A DNA stretch of 53,253 nt, taken from positions 1-53,253 of the forward strand of contig NZ_JALKFZ020000122.1 of assembly GCF_023243075.1 (NCBI RefSeq), in the 5' to 3' direction. The DNA comes from Frankia sp. AiPa1 (GTDB lineage Bacteria > Actinomycetota > Actinomycetes > Frankiales > Frankiaceae). This document shows positions 16,990 to 25,543 of the stretch, in pieces. The notes under the pieces were generated by a model. That model saw only the letters and a list, made by a program, of their open reading frames with translations. It was not told the DNA's origin and made no database searches. Positions within the stretch are counted from its first letter, which is position 1. Each line of letters opens with the position of its first letter. A program made the translations under genes and the position numbers.

Positions 16990-18440
16990 TGATAATCGAC
17001 TCGCGAGAGGCGGATGAGGTGCCCCATTCAAATGGCCATTCTGATGGCATTGTCGATACGAAGATCGTGCTTTATTCGTTCAATTTCGCGGAGGATCTTC
17101 TGCGCGAGATAAGCTATCTTGCCTTCTCCGCGGAGCGAGGTCTCTGCTACCTGGAGGGGCTTTGTGAGGAGGGCGTCGAGTTCGTCGTCATTACCTCGAT
17201 GGAGGTCAGCCAAGCTACCCTGGAGTATCACTTCCGTGAGATCTTTGGCTTTGATGACCAGCAGACCTCGAGCGCGACCCGGCGGTTGCGGCTCCTGTCT
17301 CCATCGCCCCGTCAGGGGTTGCCACTGGACGCGGCGGTGCTCGCCGACGCGAAGGTGATGTCGGAACTGGCAGCGATCGCCGAGAAGAGCCGGTCGACGT
17401 CGATCGTGAACTTCATGGCGACGCCGATCTCGGACCAGATCGCCTCGATCCTCGGTGCGACGATCGAGGAGCGCGGCGCCGACGCTGCGGCTGAGGCGGG
17501 GAGCAAGAGTGGCGGCAAATCTCTCCTGAGGCGCGCGTGTGTGACGGTACCTGCCGGCCCTTCCGAGCTCGTCACCGATGAACAGTCGGTACTTCGTGAG
17601 ATCGCCAGGATCGGTACGAGGTCCGCCGTGATAAAGCTGAACTCATCGCACTGGACAGCCGGCGTGGGAAATGCTGTGGTGGGCGTGGAGGAAGTGCGTG
17701 GCGGTAATGATCTGCTCGAGTCGGCGGAAGTCCTCCGACTGTCACCGGAGATCTTCCGGCGCGAGCTGGTTGCCGAGGGTGTACTCGTGGAGGAGTTCAT
17801 CGACGACGTCATCGCATCGCCGAGTGGGCTTGGCCGAATAAGCTTTGACGGAACTGTCGATATCGGGCCGACTCATGAGCAGATCCTCGTTTCGGGCCAG
17901 TACTGGGGCTGCCGGTTTCCGGCGGACGAAAGATGGCGTTCAGGCATCCTCTCAGCGACCGAGCGGGTGGGTCGGGCGCTCGCGGATGACGGCGTATACG
18001 GAACATTTGGAATCGACTTCGTCGTTTCCGAGGGCGGTGACCTCTTCGCCGTTGAGGTCAACCTGCGGAAGGTGGGAACGAGCCATGTCGTGAGGTACAT
18101 CGAGGCGCTGGTAGGCGCGGCGATAGATCGCGGCGGAAGACTGCGGCCACACGGCGGGCCCGATGTCTTCTACGTCAACGGTCGGATGCAGGAGTCGTCG
18201 GTGATCGGCATCCCCGGTGAAGCGGTGCTCGAGCTACTTCGGGACAGGGGCCTCCTCTATCGCCGAGAGTCGGGCGAGGGTGTGCTTCTGCATTGTCTCG
18301 GCGCGCTGCCTGTCTGCGGATATCTCGAACTCACCTCGATCGCGGGATCGCGGGCCACGGCCGATAGCCTGATCCAGCAGGCCCAGGACGTCGTCATGGC
18401 CTTCGCCACCCAGGGCGGCGGCAAGCTTGGGCTCTCCTGA
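16989..18440 (+). CDS. PGM1-like ATP-grasp amino-acid/peptide ligase
   Basis: 483 residues from GTG 16989. The segment SKSGGKSLLRRACVTVPAG, followed by SAVIKLNSSHWTAGVGNAVV (ATP-binding lysine and glycine-rich loop), and GTFGIDFVVSEGGDLFAVEVNLRKVGTSH (metal-binding Glu/Asn) are hallmarks of ATP-grasp ligases. The overall pattern resembles the pheganomycin peptide ligase PGM1. These enzymes activate a carboxylate as acyl phosphate and join it to an amine. In the bes pathway the ATP-grasp enzyme BesA makes a gamma-glutamyl dipeptide of propargylglycine. Whether this protein is orthologous to BesA cannot be told from sequence alone. It is divergent from the halogenase operon. Confidence 0.85.
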   Translation: MIIDSREADEVPHSNGHSDGIVDTKIVLYSFNFAEDLLREISYLAFSAERGLCYLEGLCEEGVEFVVITSMEVSQATLEYHFREIFGFDDQQTSSATRRLRLLSPSPRQGLPLDAAVLADAKVMSELAAIAEKSRSTSIVNFMATPISDQIASILGATIEERGADAAAEAGSKSGGKSLLRRACVTVPAGPSELVTDEQSVLREIARIGTRSAVIKLNSSHWTAGVGNAVVGVEEVRGGNDLLESAEVLRLSPEIFRRELVAEGVLVEEFIDDVIASPSGLGRISFDGTVDIGPTHEQILVSGQYWGCRFPADERWRSGILSATERVGRALADDGVYGTFGIDFVVSEGGDLFAVEVNLRKVGTSHVVRYIEALVGAAIDRGGRLRPHGGPDVFYVNGRMQESSVIGIPGEAVLELLRDRGLLYRRESGEGVLLHCLGALPVCGYLELTSIAGSRATADSLIQQAQDVVMAFATQGGGKLGLS

Positions 18441-18510
18441 CGTAAGCAGGGGCTTGATCGCGACACGAAGAGTTGCTGGCCGTCTCTCTGCTCGGGCCTA
18501 ATCCCCCACG

Positions 18511-19503
18511 TCAGGCGTTGTTCGGCGACGGCGGTGGGGTTGATGTCGGCGCGGGGCCGGGCGGAGTGGGAGTGCCGTGCAGGGTCCAGCCGGGACCGGA
18601 GCGCAGCCAGCCGGCCGAGGCGGCGGTGCCGCCGTCGACGTTCAGGGTGGTACCGGTGATGTAGGCGGCGCGGTCGGAACACAGGAACACGGCGGCGTCG
18701 GCGATCTCGGTGGCGACGCCCTCGCGGCCGAGCGGGATGTAACGCTCGACTCCGAGGACCTGCTCGGCCGGGGGAGCAGGCAGCGTGTCGGGGTCGACGG
18801 GGCCGTGCATGATGCCGCGGATGCCGGCGGTGGCGGTCATGTCCGGGGCGATCGCGTTGATCCGGATGCCGGACTCGGCGAGTTCCAAGGCCATCGTGCG
18901 GGTAAAGTTGATCATCCCGGCCTTGCAGGCGGCGTAGACGGCGTACATCGGGGCGGCCCGCAGCCCCTCGATGCTGGTGATGTTGACGATCGAGCCGCCG
19001 CTTCGCCGCGCGTCCCCGACCTCATTCCCGGGTGCCTGACCCCTGGGTGCCTCGTTCTCGGTGGTGTGGTTCCCAGCAGCGACGGTCCGGGCGATCAGCG
19101 GGGCCGCGGTCGACGTGGCGGCCAGCATGCTGATGAGGTTGATGTCGATGTGCCGGCGCCAGCTGCGCTCGCTCTGGTCGACAAATCGGCTGGCCTTCAC
19201 CCCGCCCGCGTTGTTGACGAGGATGTCCAGCCGGCCGAACTCGGCGTGCGCGGCGGTGATGGCATCAGCGAGCGCCGTCGTGTCCATGACGTTCACGGGC
19301 AGTGCGATGGCCAGTCCCCCCGCCTTCTCGATCAGCTCGGCGGTGGCGGCTGCCCGGGTTGGGTCGATCTCGACCAGCGCGACCCGGACTCCGGCGGCGG
19401 CCAGCCCGCGGGCGATCGCCTGCCCGATGCCGGCGCCAGCGCCGGTCACCACCGCGGCCTTGCCGGCCAGCCCGAGATCGAATGTCGTTGTCACCGCACC
19501 CAC
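18511..19503 (-). CDS. Short-chain dehydrogenase/reductase
   Basis: 330 residues from GTG 19503, which follows GGAGGGACAGAA; an in-frame ATG at 19524 lacks such a site. Cofactor motif TGAGAGIGQA, NNAG, a catalytic Ser in NITS and YAACK (the YxxxK pair) identify a classical NAD(P)-dependent SDR. About 20 extra residues (GNHTTENEAPRGQAPGNEVG) are inserted just before the catalytic Ser strand, and the C-terminus ends in a Pro/Ser/Thr-rich tail. It lies downstream of the LLM gene and synthetase remnant on the same strand, once probably one catabolic operon. Substrate unknown. Confidence 0.88.
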   Translation of the reverse strand: MGAVTTTFDLGLAGKAAVVTGAGAGIGQAIARGLAAAGVRVALVEIDPTRAAATAELIEKAGGLAIALPVNVMDTTALADAITAAHAEFGRLDILVNNAGGVKASRFVDQSERSWRRHIDINLISMLAATSTAAPLIARTVAAGNHTTENEAPRGQAPGNEVGDARRSGGSIVNITSIEGLRAAPMYAVYAACKAGMINFTRTMALELAESGIRINAIAPDMTATAGIRGIMHGPVDPDTLPAPPAEQVLGVERYIPLGREGVATEIADAAVFLCSDRAAYITGTTLNVDGGTAASAGWLRSGPGWTLHGTPTPPGPAPTSTPPPSPNNA

Positions 19504-19695
19504 TTCTGTCCCTCCACTGTCCATCCTCGTGCCATCCTGGCGCCCATCCTCGTGCTTCGACAGCCCCGCCGTGTCGTTCGGGCCAGCGCACGGCTGTCGA
19601 TGGACGTCGGCGCGCCGGCCGCCGGGACCGGCCTCGTGCCAGGCCTGGTCGCGGCCGGCCGCGGGTCGAGGCCCTCCGGGTGGGGCCAGGCGCGT

Positions 19696-19866
19696 AGTAA
19701 CCCGCTGTAGGTGAGCGTCTGAAGCGCGCCGGGATCGTCGTCGACCGCCCAGCTCAGCGCCGGCTGGTCGGGACGCTCGGCCGCCTGGACGCGTAACTGG
19801 TCGCCGACAGTGCGGTCGAGCAGCGGCTCACCGGCCTGCGCGGGGATGGGCTGGCGGGCGGGCGGC
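19696..19866 (-). pseudogene. N-terminal remnant of an AMP-dependent acyl-CoA synthetase
   Basis: A minus-strand frame directly after the LLM stop reads GEPLLDRTVGDQLRVQAAER then PDQPALSW...LTYSGLL, the start of an acyl-CoA synthetase/ligase. The natural start would be the GTGA overlapping the LLM stop, but it is in another frame. Similarity ends abruptly after LTYSGLL. None of the adenylation motifs remains. Confidence 0.5.
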
Positions 19867-19868
19867 GC

Positions 19869-20735
19869 TCACCGCGTCTCCAGACCGGCGGCGATCCGGT
19901 CGAGGACCCGGGCGGACGACGGTGGCGGGACGAGTTGCAGGGAGATGTGATCGGCGCCGGCGGCGCGGTGGGCGCCGAGGCGCGTGCGCAGGGCCGTCGG
20001 CTCGTCGGGGACGACGAGAGCGTCGACGAGGGTGTCGCTCGTCTGTGCGAGGTCGAGGTCCGAGAGGCCGAACCGGCGCAGGTTCTGCTGGTAGTTCGGC
20101 ATTGCGAGGCAGAGCCCGAGGTAGTGGCGCAGCTCGTCGGTCCAGCCGGTGCCGCTGTTGCCGAGGGCGACCATCTGGGACGGCGCGATCCACGGAGCCG
20201 TGCCGACGGCGGCGCGGGCGGCGGCGGTGTGCGTGACAGGGCAGAAGTAGGTGTGCAGGCCGTCGGTGGCCGCGCCCGCCAGCTCGATCATTTTCGGTCC
20301 GAGCGCGCCGAGGAACCGCGGCGGCATGGTCCGGGATCCGACGGCGGTGTCCATGGCGGCGAGGTATTCGCGCATGGCGGTCAACGGCTTGTGGTAGCTG
20401 GCGCCGCGGCGCTCGGCGAGGTGACGGTGGCTGGCGCCGAGCCCGAGGGCGAACCGGGCGGGGAAGGCCTCGTACAGGGTCGCCGCCGCCGCGACCATCG
20501 CCTCGGGGTCGCGGGCGTGGATCGTGGCCACGCCGAGGGCGACGGTGAGCCGGTCGGTGGCCTGCAGGTAGAGCGTGGCGCGGACGAAGGGGTCGACGCC
20601 GCTGTACTCCTGCAGCCAGATGGTCGTGATGCCGGCCTTCTCCAGGTCGCGGACCGCGCTGATCGCTTCGGAGGGGCGCATCCGGTCGAGGAAGCCTGCC
20701 CACAGGCCGACTCCGGCCGGCATTGCGCCGCTCAT
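19869..20735 (-). CDS. LLM-class (F420-dependent type) oxidoreductase
   Basis: 288 residues, MSGAMPAGVGLWAGFLDRMRPSEA. The luciferase-like fold is indicated by AGITTIWLQEYSGVDPF, LTVALGVATIHARDPEAMVAAAATL and FALGLGASHRHLAERRG. This last segment is typical of F420-dependent LLM proteins of actinobacteria. The ATG overlaps the stop of the preceding amidohydrolase remnant (ATGA), which supports the start and translational coupling. Probable role: hydride transfer in lipid or xenobiotic catabolism; substrate unknown. Confidence 0.87.
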   Translation of the reverse strand: MSGAMPAGVGLWAGFLDRMRPSEAISAVRDLEKAGITTIWLQEYSGVDPFVRATLYLQATDRLTVALGVATIHARDPEAMVAAAATLYEAFPARFALGLGASHRHLAERRGASYHKPLTAMREYLAAMDTAVGSRTMPPRFLGALGPKMIELAGAATDGLHTYFCPVTHTAAARAAVGTAPWIAPSQMVALGNSGTGWTDELRHYLGLCLAMPNYQQNLRRFGLSDLDLAQTSDTLVDALVVPDEPTALRTRLGAHRAAGADHISLQLVPPPSSARVLDRIAAGLETR

Positions 20736-20893
20736 GCCGGTGTTCCGTAGCCGAGCACCTTCGCCGCGTTGTGGCGGAGGAATTTCGGCCAGACCTCGTC
20801 GCGGAACGGGACGTCGTCGATGTGCGGGATGTTGCTGGTGGACCGGAAACCCATCAGGGTGTCGATCACCCTGATGTCGCCTGGTCGGGTCAT
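20732..20893 (-). pseudogene. N-terminal remnant of an amidohydrolase gene
   Basis: 53 codons: MTRPGDIRVIDTLMGFRSTS then NIPHIDDVPFRDEVWPKFLR and a stop. IDTLMG is the first strand of an Amidohydro_2 family that normally has about 300 residues; the rest is missing. The frame still overlaps the LLM start by ATGA, so it may now serve as a coupling leader. It could be a genuine small protein, but that seems less likely. Confidence 0.5.
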
Positions 20894-21108
20894 GTATTGT
20901 ACCTCGTCTCGTTGTCGAGGAGCACGAACCGTGCCTGCGCGGACCTGCCACGGTCGTCCCGATTTCACAAGGGCCAGGGCTATTGTCGCGCCACCTTGAC
21001 CACCGACGCGGCCCACAGGGTTGGACGGCATGCACGGAGCGCGAACGGCCGAGGTTCACGGCTGGCGGCTTGCCTTTGACGTGCGGGTCAGGGGCTACGG
21101 TCCCGGCC

Positions 21109-22116
21109 ATGTCACGTTCACGCGAAGTCCGTCTCGCCACCGTGCCCGCCGGCCTGCCGCAGCCGGCGGACTTCGAGGTCGTCGAGGTGCCGGTACCCAC
21201 GCCCGGCGAGGGTGAGGCACTCGTCCGCAACCGGTACTTCCATGTGTTCGCCGCGCTCCGGACGCTGTTCGGCGGGAGCGTCGAGGGCGCGCCGTTCCCA
21301 CCGATCCATCCCGGTGACACGCTTTTCGGCGCCGCCATCGGCGAGGTCGTCTCGGCTCCGGCCGGCTCGGGCCTGCGGTCGGGTGAGCTGGTCTCGCACT
21401 GGCTGGGCTGGCGTGAGTACGCCGTCGTGCCGGTCGCGCGGTGCCAGCCCGTGGGCGACGCCCTGCCGGACCCGGTCGTGCACCTGACGCAGGCCCGGAC
21501 GGCCTACTCGGCGCTTCGCCAGAGTGAGCTGAAGGCGGGGGAGACGGTCTTCGTGTCCGGGGGAGCGGGCGCGGTCGGTTCGCTGGCCGGGCAGGTCGCC
21601 CGCCTGCTTGGAGCCGGTCGGGTCATCGGCAGCACAGGATCACCGGAGAAGGCCCGGCGGCTGGTCAGCGAGCTCGGCTACGACGCCGCAATCCTGCGCG
21701 GCGGCGAACCGCTGCACGAACCGCTGCACGAGCAGCTCGCCAAGGCCGCCCCGGACGGCATCGATGTCATGGTCGACAACGTCGGTGGTGAGCAGCTCCG
21801 CGCGGCGGTGGCAGCGGCACGCCCGGGAGCACGTTGCGTCCTGGTGGGGGCGTTGGACGGTCAGTTGGACCCGAACAGGTCGGGCACCAGCGCACCTGTC
21901 GAGCTGGACTTCTACCAGGTGATCCTGAAGCACGTCACTCTGCGCGGTCTCGATAACTCCGCTGCCACGGACTGGGTCGAGCGGTTCGGTGCCTGGCTCC
22001 GCCAGGGTGAGATCACCGTCCCCCAGGTCCGGGTCGCGGGTATCGAACACGCGGCGCGCGCGTTGTCAGAGACCATAGGAGGACGGCACCTCGGAACGGT
22101 CATCGTGGAGTTGTAG
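21109..22116 (+). CDS. MDR-family NADP-dependent oxidoreductase (quinone/alkenal reductase-like)
   Basis: 335 residues from ATG 21109. N-terminal PTPGEGEALVRNRYF, a Rossmann motif VFVSGGAGAVGSLAGQVARLLGAGRVIGSTGS and MVDNVGGEQL match the leukotriene B4 dehydrogenase/PTGR-like branch of zinc-free medium-chain reductases, which reduce activated C=C bonds using NADPH. No zinc ligands are visible. A longer frame from 20983 is not supported. Its stop directly abuts the MerR gene start, so the two form an operon. Confidence 0.88.
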   Translation: MSRSREVRLATVPAGLPQPADFEVVEVPVPTPGEGEALVRNRYFHVFAALRTLFGGSVEGAPFPPIHPGDTLFGAAIGEVVSAPAGSGLRSGELVSHWLGWREYAVVPVARCQPVGDALPDPVVHLTQARTAYSALRQSELKAGETVFVSGGAGAVGSLAGQVARLLGAGRVIGSTGSPEKARRLVSELGYDAAILRGGEPLHEPLHEQLAKAAPDGIDVMVDNVGGEQLRAAVAAARPGARCVLVGALDGQLDPNRSGTSAPVELDFYQVILKHVTLRGLDNSAATDWVERFGAWLRQGEITVPQVRVAGIEHAARALSETIGGRHLGTVIVEL

Positions 22117-22518
22117 ATGAAGATCGGCGAAGCCGCCGCGGCGGCGGCTACCACCCCGCGCGCCCTGCGGTTCTACGAGCAGCGCGGACTGCTGGCGCCG
22201 CCGCGGCGCACCGCGTCCGGTCAGCGGGATTACGACGCGGCGGACGTCAATCGGATCCGGATCATCCGGAAGCTGCTCGCACTCGGCCTGACCGTCGAGG
22301 ATGTGGGCGCGTGCGCGGACCGCCTGCACCTGCTGGAGGGTGACACCCTGCCGCGCTACGGCGACCCCCGCGGGGTGTGCAGTTCGACGAGCGGCGTCGT
22401 CGAACGCCGCCTGAAAGCTCTGGACGCCGAGATCGCCCGCCTGACGAAGCTCCGCGACGAGCTGGCGGCCCGCTCCGCGGTCAGGATCCGAGCCGGAATG
22501 AACCTGGTCGGCGGTTAG
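22117..22518 (+). CDS. MerR-family transcriptional regulator
   Basis: 133 residues: MKIGEAAAAAATTPRALRFY then EQRGLLAPPRRTASGQRDYD is a canonical MerR winged-helix N-terminus, followed by a coiled-coil helix (ERRLKALDAEIARLTKLRDELAAR). Two cysteines are not arranged as in metal sensors. It starts at the base after the oxidoreductase stop, so it likely regulates that gene. Confidence 0.9.
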   Translation: MKIGEAAAAAATTPRALRFYEQRGLLAPPRRTASGQRDYDAADVNRIRIIRKLLALGLTVEDVGACADRLHLLEGDTLPRYGDPRGVCSSTSGVVERRLKALDAEIARLTKLRDELAARSAVRIRAGMNLVGG

Positions 22519-22685
22519 CTGCCATGGCTGAATAACTGATCCGACCTGGCCTGGCCGGTTTCAAGCAGTTCCTAGCGACGAGGCCCGCCTGCTGGAGGAG
22601 ATCCGCGACCTGCTCGCCGGTGACACCCGTCGCCTCGCTCCGGACAATCAGGTGGTCGAACCCCGGTCAACCGTTTGATCTTAGG

Positions 22686-25442
22686 TCAGCGGCCGTGGGT
22701 GCGGGGGGCGACGCGGCGGGTTGGTAGGGCTGTGGTCGGGTCGTCGGGCCACGGGTGGCGGGGGTAGCGGCCGCGGAGCTCCGCGCGGACCCGCGGGTAG
22801 CCCGTGCGCCAGAACGATGCCAGGTCGCTCGTCACCGCCACCGGACGCCCCGCCGGCGACAGCAGGTGGAGCACCAGGGGCACGCGGCCGTCGGCGACGA
22901 CGGGTAGCCGCTGCCACCCGAACACCTCGGCGATCTTCACGGCGAGGATGGGACCGGCCGCGCCGCTGGTAGGGCTGTAGTCCAGGCGGACGCGGGAGCC
23001 GCTGGGCACCGCAATCCGCTCGGGAGCCAGCTCGTCGAGCCGGGCGGCCTGTGGCCAGGGTAGGAGCCGCCGCAGCGCGTGGCCGGCGTCGATGTGCCCG
23101 AGGTCGGCGCGGCGTCGGACGCCGTCGAGGTCCGGTCCGAGCCAGTCGGGGGCGCAGTCCAGCAGGGCGGCGTCGGTGACATCGGGCCACGGGGCGCCGA
23201 GCAGTCGGTGGCAGAACGCGAGTCGGTCGCGCAGGGCCAGTGCGTCGGCGCTCCAGCGCAGCACGGACAGCCCCGCGTCACGCAGCCCATCGTGCACCGC
23301 GGCCCGCAGCAGGGACGGGTCGGGGCTGGTCACCGGGCGTTCGGCGAGGATGATCGCGCCGAGTCGTTCGAGTCGGCGGGTGACGATGTCGCCACCGGCC
23401 CAGGCGACCTCGTCCTCGGTGCGCAGCAGTGCCGCGCCCGCTTCGCGCGCGGTGGCCGCGTCGAGGGCGACGGCCAGACGCACCCGGGCGGACGTCCGGC
23501 CCGGCCCGCGGTCGGCGACCGCGATGGCGAGCCATTCCGCTCCGGTCAACGCCGAGCCCGTGGCAAGCTCGGCACCGGTCCCGCCGGCCATCAGGTAGTT
23601 CGAGCTGCCGGGGTCGCGGGCCCGCGCGAGCCGCTCGGGGAAGGCGAGGCCGACCACCAGCCCCGCCGCGAGATCGTCGGGTATCCCGCCTGTTCCCCGT
23701 GCCACAGTTCGAGCGGGGGCAGGCCGAGCGGGTTCACCGGGCCGAGCAACTTGAGTGGCTTGAGTGGGTCGGGTGGTTCCGGCGGGCTTGGCGGGTTCCG
23801 CGAGTTCGGCAGGTGCGGTTTCCGCGGCCGAGCGCAGCCGGCCGGCCTCTTCCCGCCAGCGGGCGGACGCGGCCCGGTCGGTGTTGTCGCGCAGGCGGCG
23901 CCACGCGGCGACGAGATCGTCGGAGGGGCCACCGGCCGGACCGTCACCGGAGAGCATCGCCACGATCTCCGCCGCGTGGCGGGCGCCGACGGCCCGGGTG
24001 CCGTCGAGCAGCGCCCGCGCGAGCCGTGGGTGGGCGCCGACCTGGGCGATCGCACGTCCTCGCGGGGTGACCCGGCCGATCTCGTCGACGGCGCCGAGGG
24101 CGCGCAGCGAGGCTCCGGCGGCCTCCATCGCGCCGACGGGAGGGTCGCTGAGCAGCGGCAGTCCCACGCCACCCGGATGACCCCAGACCGCCAGTTCCAG
24201 GGCGAAGGCGGTGAGGTCGGCGACGGCGATCTCCGGTTCCGGCTGGGCGGGCAGCCGGTCGTGCTCAGCGGCGGACCAGCAGCGGTACACCCGGCCCGGC
24301 GCCTCCCGGCCGGCACGGCCCGCGCGCTGGCCGGCGGACGACCGCGACACCCGCACGGTGACCAGCGAGCCCAGCCCGCGGGCATGGTCCATCCGCGGGG
24401 AACGGGCCAGGCCGGCGTCGACGACGATCCGCACGCCGGGGACGGTGAGGCTGCTCTCCGCGACCGCGGTGGCCAGCACAACCCGGCGGCGGGGGCTGGG
24501 GCTCAGCACCGCGTCCTGCGCCCCGCCGGTCTGGCGGCCGTGCAGGGTGACCACGTCGACCGTGATCCGGTGCCCGGCGAGCCGGGCGACGACGGCGGCG
24601 ATCTCACCGGCCCCGGGTAGGAAGACGAGCACGTCCCCGGACGTCTCCAGCAGCGCGCGTTCGACGGTCGCGGCGACGTGGTCGAGCAGCCTCGGGTCGA
24701 CCCGCAGGCCGTGCGCCGGGGTGATCGTCCCCGGTGGGGGCGCCCAGATCACCTCGACGTGGTACATCGAGGCGTCCGTCCCGATGACCGGCGCGGGTTG
24801 GCCGGGCGCGCCGAGCATCGCGGCCAGCCGCCGGGTGTCGGCTGTCGCGGAGGCGGCGAGCAGGAGCAGGTCGGGGCGCAGCGCGGCGCGGACGTCGAGC
24901 AGGAACGCGAGCGCCAGGTCGGCGTCCAGGTGGCGCTCGTGGCACTCGTCGAGGATGACCGCGTCAGTACCGGGCAGCTCGGGGTCCCGTTGCAGCCGCC
25001 GGACTAGCACCCCCGTCGTGACCACCTCGACCCTGGTGGACGGCCCGGCCCGGCGCTCGCCGCGAATCGTGTAGCCGACCGCGCCACCCACCTCGCCGCC
25101 ACCGCGACCACCACCGCCGCCACCGCGACCACCACCGCCACGACCCGCAGCCTTCGCGCGAACTTCGGCACTATCCGCCACGTCACCGCCGGCGAGACTG
25201 GCCATCCGCCGGGCCGCGGCGCGGACGGCGATCCGCCGTGGCTCGACGACGAGTACCCGGCCGGGGACATGGTCGGCGAGCGCGAGTGGGACGAGCGTCG
25301 TCTTGCCTGTGCCAGGCGGAGCCACCAGCACCGCGGCCCCGCCCGACCCATGCTGGTCGCGGGCGGTCAGCGCGGCGACCAGCGCCGGCAGGGCGCCCCG
25401 GACGGGCAGGTCCGCCCCGGCGACCGTGCGGTCGGGCAACAT
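22686..25442 (-). CDS. hrpB: ATP-dependent RNA helicase HrpB
   Basis: 918 residues from ATG 25442. Helicase motifs in order: APPGTGKTT (Walker A), VVEPRRIAVRAAARR (Ia), LDECHERHLDADLAL (DECH box), AASATAD (III), VLVFLPGAGEI (IV) and SAGQRAGRAGREAPG (VI). A long C-terminal region ends with an HrpB-type domain (PILAVKIAEVFGWQRLP, GRPVAVTSDLASFWRTGYPRVRAELRGRYPRHPWPDDP). Two low-complexity inserts stand out: a poly-Gly/Arg stretch after motif Ia and an AEPAKPAG/TTRPTQATQ linker around residue 560. Cytoplasmic DEAH-box helicase; cellular role poorly defined. Confidence 0.93.
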   Translation of the reverse strand: MLPDRTVAGADLPVRGALPALVAALTARDQHGSGGAAVLVAPPGTGKTTLVPLALADHVPGRVLVVEPRRIAVRAAARRMASLAGGDVADSAEVRAKAAGRGGGGRGGGGGGRGGGEVGGAVGYTIRGERRAGPSTRVEVVTTGVLVRRLQRDPELPGTDAVILDECHERHLDADLALAFLLDVRAALRPDLLLLAASATADTRRLAAMLGAPGQPAPVIGTDASMYHVEVIWAPPPGTITPAHGLRVDPRLLDHVAATVERALLETSGDVLVFLPGAGEIAAVVARLAGHRITVDVVTLHGRQTGGAQDAVLSPSPRRRVVLATAVAESSLTVPGVRIVVDAGLARSPRMDHARGLGSLVTVRVSRSSAGQRAGRAGREAPGRVYRCWSAAEHDRLPAQPEPEIAVADLTAFALELAVWGHPGGVGLPLLSDPPVGAMEAAGASLRALGAVDEIGRVTPRGRAIAQVGAHPRLARALLDGTRAVGARHAAEIVAMLSGDGPAGGPSDDLVAAWRRLRDNTDRAASARWREEAGRLRSAAETAPAELAEPAKPAGTTRPTQATQVARPGEPARPAPARTVARGTGGIPDDLAAGLVVGLAFPERLARARDPGSSNYLMAGGTGAELATGSALTGAEWLAIAVADRGPGRTSARVRLAVALDAATAREAGAALLRTEDEVAWAGGDIVTRRLERLGAIILAERPVTSPDPSLLRAAVHDGLRDAGLSVLRWSADALALRDRLAFCHRLLGAPWPDVTDAALLDCAPDWLGPDLDGVRRRADLGHIDAGHALRRLLPWPQAARLDELAPERIAVPSGSRVRLDYSPTSGAAGPILAVKIAEVFGWQRLPVVADGRVPLVLHLLSPAGRPVAVTSDLASFWRTGYPRVRAELRGRYPRHPWPDDPTTALPTRRVAPRTHGR

Positions 25443-25543
25443 GCGCCCAGTGTCCCCCGGTTCGACGCGGCGGCCGGTGGGGGCCGCACGCCGCACCCGC
25501 CTCGAGTGCCCGTAGCGGCGGCGCAAGCGGTCGCCGGGAGACG

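Noticed and set aside
22519..22685. LLEEIRDLLAG segment resembling the C-terminal tail of MscL
   Set aside because: Too short, without any of the membrane helices.
23079..24620. 513-residue plus-strand frame
   Set aside because: Antisense to hrpB, with no domain-like sequence.
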